Assembly: GCA_949130495.1 (NCBI GenBank)
Contig: OX422217.1
Span: 542,133,137 to 542,197,136 of the forward strand
Length of the DNA stretch: 64,000 nucleotides
Source of the DNA: Sambucus nigra
Lineage: Eukaryota > Streptophyta > Magnoliopsida > Dipsacales > Adoxaceae
Direction: 5' to 3'
The notes beneath the pieces were generated by a model that searched no databases, was not told the DNA's origin, and saw only the letters and a program-made list of their open reading frames with translations. The position numbers and the translations under genes were made by a program. Below are positions 24,743 through 37,160 of this stretch, one piece after another. The stretch's first letter is position 1. The number at the start of each line of letters is the position of its first letter.

Positions 24743-26952
24743 ATGGTTTACGTCGTTGAATCTCTTGACAAATTTCGTTCTGAGTTTTCAATTCGTTCTT
24801 GGGTCATTTTGGAGGAGCTTTCTGAGCCTTCTGATTATTTTCGTTTGGCTGAGGGACAATGGTTCCTCAGTCTCTTTGTGGCCGAATGTGTCTTTTTTTT
24901 CCCCCAAACCCCTTTTGTCTGGAACTCTGTCAATATTTTGACGTGGTACCTGCAAAAATAGCCCCCAATACATGGAGAATAGTTAATGGAGTTCATAGGT
25001 TAAATCAAATCCATGGAACCCGTATAGGAATTCTAATATTATGTTTTGCTATAGATGGGTTGTTAGTGACAGTAATTTTTATTTAAAAACTAGGTTTTTA
25101 AATAGGGCTTTAGTGGTCAATCTCCCAGATGCCAACAGGGATTACTTCGAGCATGGTGTTGTTATAAAAAATTGGCAACATGCTCCACTAACTGGAAATG
25201 ATGTGTATCAGGGTCCTAGATGCCCTCCCTATGGCAATGGGATAGGTTGTTTCTACTTTATTTTATTTTTGAAATTATGATTTCTTTGTGTTTGATAAAA
25301 TGTGTCACTGATATTTTAATTTTCATTTATTTACAGTTGACAGCAAAAGAAGGTCTCCTAAAGAGACAGAAGTTAATTTAAAACATCTGAAACTTATCTG
25401 GGGTTTGCATCAAATTGTTACCGACGAACATATCAGATCATCTTTGTACTTGTTGTAGTACAAGAGTTACACCTTTTCTTTTACTGCTCGTCCAGTGATA
25501 AGTGGCGTAGAACCAGTACCAGTTCCTGAAGATTCTTCTCCTGAATCACATATTCCTCTCAGTGACATAATGAAGAGAAGAAGAGCTCCTGCCTTCTTTG
25601 ATAAGTCTGCCTCTACCGCTGGAGAGGCAAAGAAAAGTAAGCAGGATGTCCCAGAAGAAGGGACAAGACAAATTGATGCACCTCCTCCAGCTGCTACTAA
25701 GAAGGTTGTCGAGAAGCCCCCAGTGGCTCCTAGCAAAGTCGTTGTTGTCTCTCCTCTAAGCGAGGTTGTAGTTATATCCCCGACCAAGACCACATCTTTG
25801 GTCGAAACTATTCCTGCTCCTACGAGGAAGCTGAAGAAAAGCTCCTCGGATAATTTGGCTGAATCCATCTCTCAGACTCTAACTGCTGGAAGTGGTGTTC
25901 CCACTTTTGTTGCTCCGAGCTCTGCCATGAGCTCGATGAAGTCTTGGATTATCCCAGAGATCCAAGGTGTTGAAGAAAATATTTCTCGGGAGAGGGTTAC
26001 GACCTTGGAAGCTCAACATATTGCCTCTGTAACTATTATTAATCTAAACTTTCATTTTTCAATGTTATATCTTTGCACTGACTTACTATTGTCTTTTTTT
26101 TCCAGTTGGTGACTCATTTCAATACAATTTTGAAAAAGGATGAAGCTATTAAAGCTTCAAGCTCCTCGTCAGGTGTGGAGGAGGCTTTTGTAGGTCTGAC
26201 GCAGTCTTTAAAGGATTCTCGTCAGAAGTATGACGATGATAAAGCTCCTTGGGAGAAGCAGCTCAATTCCACCGAGCAAGAGAGGGATCAGGCTGTTGAA
26301 GTCTCCAAGGGATTGGAGAAGAAAATAAATGATTTGGAAAGGGAGAATAAAGAGCTCGAGGGGAAGCTCCAAAATGCTGGAGAGCTTGAAAGTAAGCTCA
26401 AGTCTGCTGAGGAAGAGTTAAGCAAGCTTTGTGACGTTGGTCGTCAGAAGGAAGAATTGGAGAATAAATTGAAAGCTATCGAGGAGCTCCTCAGGGAAAG
26501 GACTTCCTCGGAGAGAGAAAAAAGAAAAAGGGCTGTTAAGATATCCTTTAGCGCTGGCTGGGATAAGGGGTGGAATAAGGGTTTGGCTTCCATGATTTCA
26601 CAAATGGAATACGGTAGTCTCAATTACTTTAGGGATGGATGGGTCGCTTCTCTAAGAGAGATAAATGTTAATGAGAATTCAGACCTATTTCAGCGACACA
26701 TCCCCGGCCCCCCCTCCATCTCCTGGGGAAGAAGAAGAGGATGAAGCTGCTTCCGAGGAATCCTCCATGGTGATTGGAGATCAGATTTCTCATGCCCCAG
26801 TTGTCCAGACTTCCCATGAGCAGCTTCAACCAACCAACATTTCAGCCAAGTAGCTTCCAGCACCCACCGAACAACCATCTTTGCCATCCGAGCAACCTAC
26901 CTCCTCGTCCCAGCCTCCCGAGAAAGTTTTGGGAGACAAGGAGAAGGTGTAG
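24743..26952 (+). pseudogene. aORF1 of E3: antisense-module protein, three exons, broken
   Basis: Runs opposite to gag-pol of E3. Starts MVYVVESLDKF at 24743. Exons by GT..AG sites and comparison with E4: 24743-25245, 25337-26028, 26106-26952. Exon 1 resembles the plant 'putative gypsy-type transposon' domain (PF04195-like; block VPAKIAPNTWRIVNG). Exon 2 is Lys/Ser/Pro-rich and low complexity. Exon 3 is a Glu/Lys-rich coiled coil with a GWDKGW block and an acidic Pro-rich tail. Frameshifts near 24900, 25050 and 26730 and a stop near 26850 inactivate it. Function unknown. Confidence 0.65.
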
Positions 26953-27126
26953 AGTTGTTCGGACTTTTCTCTCTGTTTGTTTTTGTCAAATATAACTCTG
27001 AACTATGTACTTCTCTTTTATGATGTAATAAAATTTGAAATTTTGATTATTCATACTGTTGATTCTCTTCTTCTTGCTCTGTTTGCACTCTTACTGATTC
27101 TTGCTATCTCTTCTTTTTACTAGTTT

Positions 27127-28406
27127 ATGGCCAGGATGGAATTGTTATCAGCTCATGATACAAAAATGCTGAAACAATGCAATGAATACTTCAAATCTGG
27201 TCATGCAGATATGACTGAAGCTTAAATCGTTGATATCCTCGGTCCAGATGCTTCAGAGCGAGTAGTGGAAGCCTACCAGTATTAAAAATGCTTGCTCGAT
27301 CGTGCAGTGGCTAACAATGTAGCATACTATGAGATGATTGAAGATCTTCAAGGTACCCTCGAGGAACTTCAACAACAGTACAAGGAGTTTACTACTCTTC
27401 TGCACCAGGGATATGAGAAGACGTATCAGCAACTAAGTGTTGATAAGGGATATGATAAGTTGGTCGCTGCCTATGACATGAAGGAGAGAACTTTGAAAAC
27501 CGAGGTCGAACAGCACAAGCATATAGCTAAGTTTCTGGAGCAGGAAAATAATAACCTGCGAGGAGAGGTATCTCAGCTGAAATCTGCTGCTTCTACCTCG
27601 AGCGCTTTGGTCCCTATGGACGACGATGGGTTCTCTTTCTTGGAGGTCAAAAATGCCAATCTGAGAGACGAATTAGAAACCTTGAAGAGGATTGGGCCTT
27701 CTACTTCTGCTCGGGGATGAGCAAGAGCTTCTCGGGGATGAGCAAGAGCTTCTTGGATTATTATTGAGGAACAAAGAACTCAATCGGCCCTAGAGAACCA
27801 ATCCTTCCAATTGATGGCAAAGAACCAGGCATTAGCTGAGATGTCTAAGAAGATTCAAACCTTCGACGAGCAACTGGCTGCCCAAAATTCTGCCTTGGAG
27901 AATAAAACGAATCTGGTAAAGAATCTCCACGAGAAGTCAGAAAGATTAACCTACCAATTCCACAAGCAGCCTATAGAGTTCTGGATGGCTGGTTATAAGG
28001 AGTCCCTCTATCATCTTGACGACCGGATCCAGCAGTCGAACAACAAAGGTATAAGCAAGGATGGCTAAATGCCTTGGGTGTGCTGCAGTTGGAACAAGGT
28101 CATTATTTATGGGATTACCATAATCCTGGGTTGCTCGACCTGCCAGTGCCACCTTTCAAACTCGACATGAGCTGGATTCCTGCTCGGGCCATTCCTCAAC
28201 GCCTGATTTCAAAGTATCTCGGCGACTACAATCTTCACTCTAATTTTGAGATATCTCGGCCAGAGCATCTGCTTTCTCATCCTTCTGTGATGAATATTCG
28301 AATGTTGAAGGACATAAACTTCATAAATTCCCCCTATGCCTTAGATCATCCTCCTTCCGGAATGAAACCTGCTTCAAAGGCAGAGGGAAAGAAACCCATA
28401 GAATAG
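27127..28406 (+). pseudogene. aORF2 of E3: coiled-coil protein, broken copy
   Basis: Starts ATG 27127 (MARMELLSAHDTK). Homologous along its length to the intact 54804-56132 gene of E4. In-frame stops occur near 27224 and 27285 and at 27718, and there is a frame change near 28065. The Arg/Gly tract of the E4 copy is here interrupted by stops. The C-terminal block (PVPPFKLDMSWIPAR, SKYLGDY, KKPIE) is conserved. A possible acceptor (ttttactag) lies just upstream, but an aORF1 stop and an AATAAA-like signal intervene, so two genes seem likelier than one. Confidence 0.7.
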
Positions 28407-28579
28407 GATTTTATGTAATGATTTGTACTTTTCATCATTTTTGTAATTCTATTTCATTTGAATGAAAAATTGTCATGTCATTTGTAATTTTCCTTGGTAT
28501 GAAAATTTATCTTTGTATGAATGAAAATTTGTCTTTTGACATTTCATTGATTTATAGAATGTTTTTGCTTGTTGGTTGG

Positions 28580-28610
<31 letters not shown>

Positions 28611-28719
28611 GCTTGCGACATACTGATCTTATTGCAGTGATTTATCAATCTTTAATTCTAAATAATAGAACAACTTACGCATCATGGTATTGCTTAATTT
28701 AAACAACCGAAGTTGATTG

Positions 28720-29115
28720 AAATTGACTTACCGACCAACTAGAGTTAGGGGATTTTATTTATCGAACAACCGTAGTTGGTAGACCGACCAACTGTAGTTG
28801 GTGGGGTTTTATTTATCGACCAACCGTAGTTGGTAGACCGACCAACTATAGTTGGTGGGGTTTTATTTATCAACCAACCGTAGTTGGTAGACCGACAAAC
28901 TATAGTAGGTGGGGTTTTATTTATCGACCAATCGTAGTTGGTAGACCGACCAACTAGAGTTGGTGGCGTTTTATTTATCGACCAATCGTAGTTGGTAGAC
29001 CGACCAACTTATAGTTGGTGGGGTTTTATTTATCGACCAACCGTAGTTGGTAGACCGACCAACTATAGTTAGTAGTTGGTAGACCGACCAACTATAGTTG
29101 GTGGGGTTTTATTTC
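28720..29115. repeat. 54 bp tandem repeat of palindromes, E3
   Basis: About seven units, each with a 16 nt perfect palindrome ACCAACTATAGTTGGT (variants TGTA, TAGA) and an imperfect one ACCAACCGTAGTTGGT, joined by GGGGTTTTATTTATCG. It separates the convergent 3' ends of aORF2 and integrase. Confidence 0.9.
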
Positions 29116-29237
29116 TCGACTTGATGCATAGTGTGTAGCACTAATACTCCGAAAAAAATTTAACAAAAGGAGAGAATTGGGTAAAACATCCAGAGCTTTA
29201 TTCATATCGAAGAAAATGGCATTACATGAGGATTGAA

Positions 29238-32200
29238 TTACTGATAATATTTGCGCAGATGCTCTGCGTTCCATGCATTCTTAAACTCTTCCCCTTCTAA
29301 GGTTTCAATCCTATATGTCCCTGGTCGAACAACTTCTGTCACTCTGTAGGGTCCATGCCAGTTAGCATCCAGTTTATTGTGTTTCTGAATTACTTTCTTT
29401 AGTACATAGTCCCCTTCTTTCAAGTCACATTTCTTTACTCTCTTGTTGTAGAACAGAGCTATTCGTTGCTGGTATGCAGCATTCCTGATTGCTGATTCTT
29501 CTCTAACTTCCTCGAGCATATCCAAGTCCAACCTTCTCATCAAGTCACTGATAGGAGAATTGAAATTTATCACTCTGTGTGTTGGGAGACCCAGCTCGGC
29601 GGGTATAACAGCTTCACTTCCAAATGCCAGCATGTATGGAGACTATCCTGTTGCTGCTCGTGGTGTAGTGCGATAAGCCCGCAACACATAATGTAGCTCA
29701 TTGATCCAGTTTGCCTTCGCATTATCCAGTCTTTTCTTCAAACCATTCAGCAGCGTTCTGTTTGTTACCTCAGTTTGTCCGTTGCTCTGGGGATGTCCTG
29801 GTGCAGAGTGAGTTTTCAATATGTTCGACTGATGACAATATGCAGCGAACTCCTCGTTGTCAAATTGAGTTCCATGGTCGGTGATGAATGCGTGGGGAAG
29901 ACCATATCTGCAAATGATATTCTTCTAAATAAATTGATACACCTTCTCATAAGTCATATCAATAAGAGGCTCAGCTTCCACCCATTTAGTAAAATAATCC
30001 ACAACGACGACGAGGTATTTGAACCTTCCTTTGGTCGTTGGGAGTGGCCCGACCAAGTCTATACCCCACATAGAAAATGGCCAAGGGGATGTTATGGGTG
30101 TCAATAATGCTTGGGGAGTTCTTCGGATAGAAGATAAACGTTGACATTTGTCATATTTCTTGGCATAGGCTATATAATCAGCCCTCATCATCGGCCAATA
30201 ATATCCCTGCGTCATTATTCTCTGCAAAAGCGTTCGACCTACTACATGAGCACCACAGGACCCTTCATGGATCTCTTCAATTAGTTCTTTCATCTCGGAG
30301 GGATGCACACATCTTTGCAAACCTGCTATAATTCCTCGTCTGTACAAAATGCCATTAGTCAGTACATAACGAGTAGCTTTAAACTTCAGTTTCTTGGCTG
30401 CGAGTTTACCACTTGGTAAAGCCCCCTCCTCAATATAGGCCCTGATAGGATCCATCCATAACGGTCCTAAATCAAGGGTAATGAAGTTCATAGTCAGATC
30501 TTTGTCAATGCTCTGACTAGCCAAGATTTCTATTGGGATTGTTCTTTATATCTCGATGAGCGTGGCTGAGGCTAACCGAGCTAAGGCATCTGCTCTTGCA
30601 TTCTCAGATCTTGGTATTCTAACCAACTGTAGTGTGTTAAAACTCGATACCATCTCCATTGCTTTCACATGATACTTGATCATTAATTATCCTTTGGATG
30701 CATATACTCCCAGCATTTGATTTACGATCAAATGTGAGTCACTAAATACGATGACCTGCTCTGCTTTCATAGTTTTTTCCAAACTAAGACCAACAATCAT
30801 AACTTCATATTCAGCTTCATTATTATAAGCTTTAAATTGAAAGCGCAAAGCATATTCCACATCTATCTCATCTGGGCTATTCAAAACAATTCCTGCTCCA
30901 CTACCTGTAGTACACGAAGAACCATCTACATACAAATTCCACACAGGTAATTCATTATCAAATTCTTGATCAGATAGTACTCCTCGGTAGAATATTTGAT
31001 GCTTCCTTCCGTCCTCTTCTAACACTTCCTGTAGCTCATCGACCATCTTCTCTAGCTTGTCTACCGACCTAAGTTGGTCGGGACCACAGGCTGGTTGGTA
31101 TTCAATTTCTGCTCTTTGGAGGTATCTAGATAGGTGAACTCTGCGATAAAATCTGCCACAGCCTGGCCTTTTAGCGAGTATCTTGGTTCATAAATTATGT
31201 CATACTCACCAAGTTTTACTGCCCAGTACATTAATCTTCCTGATTTTTCTGGTTTGTGCAGGGCTTGCCTTAACGGCATATCAGTGTAAACCACTATAGT
31301 GTGTGCTTGAAAGTACGACCTCATCCTTCTACTGGCTTCAATCAGTGTCAGTGCTAACTTTTCCAATCTTGGATATCTAATCTCTACTCCTCGGAAGGCC
31401 TTGCTAGTGTAATAAATTGGCTTTTGCACTCCGTCTTCCACTCTTATCAACGCCGAGCTTACTGCGTTTTCTGAAACTGCCAGATACAAGTATAGTCTCT
31501 CTCCCATAACTGGCCTGGACAACAACGGAGGTGCTCCCAGGTATTTCTTCAATTCTTGAAAGGCCTTCTCACATTCATCATTCCACTCTAACATTTTTTG
31601 GAGTGTTTTGAAGAATGGGAGGCATCTATCAGTTTCTCATGATACAAATCTATTAAGTGCTGCAACTCGCCCTGTGAGACTTTGCACTTCCTTCTTTTTC
31701 GTTGGTGATCGCAGTTCCAATAGAGCTTTGATCTTTTCAGGATTCGCCTCAATTCCTCATTGGTTGACAAAATACCTGAGGAACATGCCTTTTCGTACTC
31801 CGAATATGCACTTGGTAGGATTCAACTTCATTTGATATTTATCTAATTGATCAAAGGTTTGACCTAAATCAATTAGATGGTCAGCAGCTTTCTTGCTCTT
31901 CGTTAGCATATCATCAACATAAACCACCATATTGTGACTGATTTTCTCCGCAAACACTTTGTTCATCAGCCGCTGATATGTTGCCCCTGCATTTTTCAAA
32001 CCAAAAGGTATAACATTATAATAATAAGTTCCCCTAGGGGTAATAAAAGAGGTACTTTCCCTGCCTTCAGGTTTTATTTTAATCTGGTTGTAGCCAGAAT
32101 AAGCATCCATGAAGCCCAACAACCCATGTCCCAAGGTAGCATCCACTAATTGATCAATTCGGGGCAAAGGAAAATGATCCTTTGGGCATGCCTTGTTGAG

Positions 32201-33991
32201 GTCGATGAAGTCTACACACATCCTCCACTTGTTTTTCTTCTTCTTCACCATCACCACATTAGCTAACCAGTCTGGATATTTGACATCTTCAATAAAGCAA
32301 GCTTTTTGGAGCTTCTCGACCTCCTCTTGTATAGCTTGGTTCTTCGGGGATGAACACTCTTCTTCGCTGCTTCACAAGTTTGATTTCCTTGTTCACATTA
32401 AGCTCGTGACACAAGAAATTTGGGTCTATTCCTGGCATATCTTCCTGTCTCCATGAGAAAGTTTGTTTTCTGCTTTTTAGGAAAACTATCAATTCCTATT
32501 TTAGTGAGGTATCAACGACGAACCTATTTGAGTTGTTCGTTCTGGGTGCTCATCGTCTAGAATGACACTTTCAGTAACTTCCACCACCTGACCTTTTACG
32601 AGCTGCGACTCATCTCTAGGATCTAACGTTTCAATTTTTGCACCTTCATCCACTTGATAGGTGGTAGTCTTTTTCCTAGATTCTTCCTGTTCTTCTTGCT
32701 CGACAGATGAATAGTAGCATTTCGGAGCTACTTTTTGGTCACCCTTCACAATTCCTACTCCAAAGTTGGTTGGAAATTTTAGGCATTGATGTACAGTAGA
32801 TGGTAGTGCTTCGAACTTCTTCAATCCTACCCTTCCCATGATGATATTGTAAGCCGATTGAACATTCTTATCCATCACAAAAAAGTGCACTCTTTCTGTT
32901 CGACAAGCAGGCCATGTACCAATGAACATATCCAACTTGATCGTCCTTAGTGGAAAAACTTTCTCGCCAGTAAAACCGAGGAGGGGCTGATGATATGGCT
33001 CCAACTGGGATAGCTTTAGGCTCAAACTATCAAAACATGGGTAGAACATAATATCTGCCGAACTACCGTTATCCACCAATACTCGCGAAATCACTACTTC
33101 CTTCATCCTCATTTTGATCACTAATGGGTCATCATGAGGATATAGCACACCTGCAAGGTCATTTTTAGAGAAACCGATGACCAGTTTATCTTTGTTCACC
33201 TTCCTCGGGCGATCATCTTCAGCTAGATTTATTCGTTGAATATACGAACAAGATTGAGCCTCATTGAGGTAAGCCTTCCTCTCTGCCGTAAGGTCTCCAC
33301 CTCCTGCATCTCCACCAGTAATAACATTGCAGTCAAATGATCCAAAACGGATAGAAAATACCTCACGTTCTGGTTGTTTTGGTCTCTTAGGGAGGTCGGG
33401 ATCATCTTGATCATCTTCTCAATATTCTTCATGATTTCTCTTCTTATCTTCTTTTGCTCGATGAGGAGATCTAGATCTCTGCCATGCTCGATCATTGCTC
33501 CTACCACCATTTCGGCGATCTACATACTTGCTCAATTTTCCCCGTCTGATGAGCTCTTCTATTTCATTCTGGAGAGCTATGCAGTTTTTAGTCATATGAC
33601 CATGATCCTTATGGAACTCGCAATATTTAGACTTATCCCTCTTGTCAGGATCTGCCTTCATTTTTTCGGGCCAGTTCATCTCCTCGTTGTTCTTGATCTC
33701 CTCCAGAACATGGTTTATGTCTACTTTCAAAGGAGTATAGTTTCCAAATTTCTTTAACTGTTCCAATGCTTGCTTTGATTTTGACTGCTTGTTACTACCA
33801 TTATTCTTCTGATCTTTCCTCTCAATCTTCTCAGCCTCAACTTTAGTCTCCTTAGTGTCCATACTCTTCTTTATGGACATAGCTTCCTCGGCATTCATAA
33901 TTTTGGCTGCTTTTGCCATTAACTCTACCATGGTTGTAGGCGGATCTTTAGCTAGAGTGTAGTACAACTTATTTGGAAACAATCCACTCAT
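29238..33991 (-). pseudogene. E3 gag C-terminus and pol (protease, RT, RNase H x2, integrase), broken
   Basis: Read right to left: gag tail with CX2HX4HX4C knuckle (CEFHKDHGHMTKNC, about 33600), protease VDNGSSADIM (about 33060), RT with YVDDM (31907-31921), Ty3-type RNase H (31061-31594), second RNase H with LYVDGSSCTTGSGAGIVLN (about 30860-30930), integrase zinc region and GIDLVGPLP (about 30070), ending RKYYQ at 29238. Several frameshifts and stops divide it; the integrase frame is broken between about 29640 and 29925. The E4 copy has the same order. Confidence 0.88.
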
Positions 33992-34024
33992 CAGAGCAGT
34001 GATTGTTGTCTTCTCTTCGTAATC
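33992..34024 (-). pseudogene. E3 gag codons flanking the E2 insertion
   Basis: Gag sequence continues from 33991 to the AATAA target site and resumes at 44661 on the far side of E2; alignment to E4 (about 48930) confirms continuity. Confidence 0.8.
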
Positions 34025-34029
34025 AATAA
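34025..34029. repeat. Target-site duplication of E2, left (AATAA)
   Basis: The same five bases occur after the 5' LTR (36994-36998) and after the 3' LTR (44656-44660). Confidence 0.85.
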
Positions 34030-36993
34030 TGTAATACCCCGTATTTTTATGCTATATTTAATTTGGGGATTTATTAAATTTAATGTGATGATTTATTTAA
34101 TAAAAATCGGGAAATTAACTATGTTATAATTATTAACGTGACTAGAGTTAGTAATTATGAGAAACTTGTTGAATATTACTAATGAGCATAGTAATATATT
34201 ATATTGGCTATATTGAATGTCATAAGTGAATTAAATGACTATTTCGGAAATTTAAGTCGGGACGTGCCCGTGCCACGTCGGGACTAATTATGTTAATTAA
34301 AAAGTGAATATTTTATAAGTTGTCCGTATGGTCATTTTGAGTGAGCCAACGCATCCGGAAAGGTCGAGATAGTCAGAAAAGTGTACCCGGGGGTTTAGTT
34401 TGGGTCTCGGGATGTTTTTAGGCTTAATTAGTGACCCGGGAGGGCATTTTGGTCATTTTACAAAATAGGGTAATTAAACCCACGAATTTCAGCCATCCTT
34501 AGCAGCCTTTTAAGTCAGCCTTTTAGGGTTAGAACATTCAGAACCCTAGAACGGCCATTGGAGAAGAGAGGAGAGAGCTCTCAAGGTGATTCAAGGCCCA
34601 AAGCACCACCGATTTCACCGCCGTCACCGCCAACGCGTAGATCGCGAGGAGGAGAACGCAACCACACCAATATCAGCAGGAAAGCAAACCTCTGAAATCC
34701 CAGGCAAGTGTTTAACTTGCGTATTTTCGTTGGTGCAATAATCATATTAGTGTAGGAATGATTAGGAGTATAATTAAAGGAAGAAACCCCCAATTTTTGA
34801 TAGGGATTTGCATGTAGAAATCGTTATAACCATATTCTGAAAATAATATGTGAAGTAGATGATCAACCCACGAATTTGTGATGTTATGTTAGAAGGAAAT
34901 TCTGGAGAAAACTGATTAGAACAGAAGTTAAGAAAACTTAGGGTTCTTGATGATTAGATGAGATTTTAGGTTGTTTAATCATGTTTAATGATGGTTATAT
35001 GCATGCTTAACGTTAGAAACATCTGGAAATATATTACCATGATTGTAGTATAAGTTTTGGGACGATTAGTGTTGGAAATTTTGGATTTGAATGAAGAATA
35101 TTAGTCAAACCCGTAACTGCACTTCTGCAGAAATCGAAATACCTGTTTAATCGATCGATCGAACCTAGAGCGTCGATCGATCGACGGTTCGATCGATCGA
35201 GCCCCAGACGTCGATCGTTCGACCCCTCCCTAAACTCTTTTTCCCCTTGTTTCATTAGTTGAATTAATTTACCATGGAATATTTCTTGGGCATTATCAAA
35301 AAAAGGATTTGGGAGATATTGAGGACCAGTAGGGAAAAGGGATAAATGTTAGAACCTTTAATCTTCAACGAGAAGGGTAATTATGGGATATTTATTTTAG
35401 GTTGAATTTATGAAACTTAAGGGTGAGGTGCGTAAGAGAGTTACGTTGGAATTAAATAAAGTCACTTACTGAATTTTAGATTGGTAAGGATATGACCCAT
35501 GAGTATTAGGTAATGAGTGAGAAAACTCTTCGAGTTAAGGTTAGAGACGAAACCTTATACGTAATCATGATAATGGGAAATTAAAGATAAATGTTGTGAC
35601 TATGGGTTACGAGAGAAACCTATATTAATATGATGAAATGGGTATATTTATATAATTGTGTGTACATATATTATATACATGTGAAAAAACTTACCCGCGC
35701 TACTTGCTATCCCTGAGGTTACCGCGCTGGGACGATCTTATGTTGTGTTGCTTTATGGGGGATATTGATTCGTACCCTAGAAGATAGAGATCCTAGGTAC
35801 GGGCTATCAGATTGATAGTCGGACGGTCCTAAGAGACGTGTGGGTATGTACTGACCTCCTGGACTTGGAATCTATGCTTCGCCTCAACGTTGTTTTGTAT
35901 ATGTTAATACAGTTCGAAAGTGATTCCGAACTTGTATTTCCCTTTGTGTGAGCGATACGGGGATTGGATAGCAGAGTATGCCCGCACCATAGTTTAGTTA
36001 GGGTGTTGTTATATCTATATATTATATGAATAGTTAATATATATATGAGGTTATAAACTTTAAACTGCCTACTGTGATTTGATAAGTAGAACATGGTTGT
36101 TGACTCAGATTATTAAATACTTGTTTTGCGAAAGTATGAGAAAACACTGGGAAGCTTATATTTAATGAAGCTAAAATGAGAGGAGTGCTACATATTGAAA
36201 GTAAACTTTTTAAAACATTGTCATCGTTCGGTTTTGAAAATATATGCGTAAGCTAAGGTAAACGAATCGTTGGGTAGGTTAGTGCGATAGGAGTGCACAT
36301 TAGAAGAGAGGTGAGTATTTCTCAAGAGAGAGACGAACTAATATGATGTTGCATTGGCCTGTATTATTTTAAATACTTGCTTAACGTATTTTTAAAATCA
36401 AACACACTTTCGGGCCCTGACCCGTTTCTTTCTCTCTCTCTCTCCCTTGTGTATATATATGTATATTTTCAGGTGCCCAGCCACAGAGGCATCTTGCTTA
36501 GGATCCTTTGAGAAGAACGAGCTGCAGCTTAGGTGGAAGTTGCAGGTCACTTGAGTAGACGGCTTCTGTTATTGACTCCACTCTTATTACTCTCATTTAT
36601 TGGGCACGTGTCGCCCCTTTCAGCATTTCATTTATTGTTGGGATTTTATATTTCAGTTATTCCAGTATTGTTTTACGGGATTTATTCAGGATGGTTTATG
36701 ATGTTTAGTTTTATTATGTTGACATTCGATTGACGAATGTATGGTTTTATTTTAGTTCATCGTGGTGTGGTTCCATATTGTAGAAATGTGTTTTGTGTAA
36801 ATAAATCTTTTCTTTAATTAAAATTTGGAAGTTTGTATGAAAAATGGTTTTGACACTTAGCTTAATTATTTAGGGTGTTAAATTGGAAAAATTATTTTTA
36901 TCGACACTGATGCTGAGAATGAACCAACTGTTTACCTTGATTTAATTTAATAAAGGAGTGATCGCCCGGTATTTAATTAGGCGGGGTGTCATA
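34030..36993 (+). repeat. 5' LTR of E2
   Basis: 2,964 bp, near-identical to 41687-44655. Contains the CGATCGATCG cluster and the stem-loop at 36411-36424. Confidence 0.93.
35151..35223. repeat. CGATCGATCG palindrome cluster, E2 5' LTR
   Basis: Three TCGATCGATCGA-type blocks plus one decayed (TCGATCGTTCGA at about 35211), about 1.1 kb into the LTR, as in E1. The 3' copy (42807-42880) has the fourth block intact. Confidence 0.8.
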
Positions 36994-37160
36994 AATAACT
37001 TCAAGCTTCTCGTTATTGAAATGAGTAATATAATCCCTGGTGCTCTCACCCGCTTTCTGCTAACACTTAACAAGTGCGCTACTCGTTTAATTGGTTTTGC
37101 TCCAAAATAAAAGTTCCCAATAAAGAGCTCGGCCAGTTGAAAGAAAGTTACAATCTTCCC
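36994..37160 (-). repeat. Misplaced 167 bp copy of E3 gag inside E2
   Basis: Identical to 44656-44822 except for two substitutions (AATTGG against AACTAG near 37087). It begins with the AATAA target copy exactly at the LTR end and breaks off in a C-run, where the Tekay gag interior starts. It therefore has the structure of the right flank of an E2 insertion. Confidence 0.9.

Noticed and set aside
25467..25868. Minus-strand frame of 133 codons
   Set aside because: Opposite to exon 2 of aORF1; its Ser/Thr/Val composition mirrors the Lys/Pro/Ser-rich aORF1 product.
28720..29115. CRISPR-like array
   Set aside because: Units are directly adjacent without variable spacers, and this is plant DNA; it is a tandem repeat.
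36533..36733. 66-codon hydrophobic frame, repeated at 44195-44395
   Set aside because: LTR sequence of E2 present in both copies; no evidence for a membrane protein gene.
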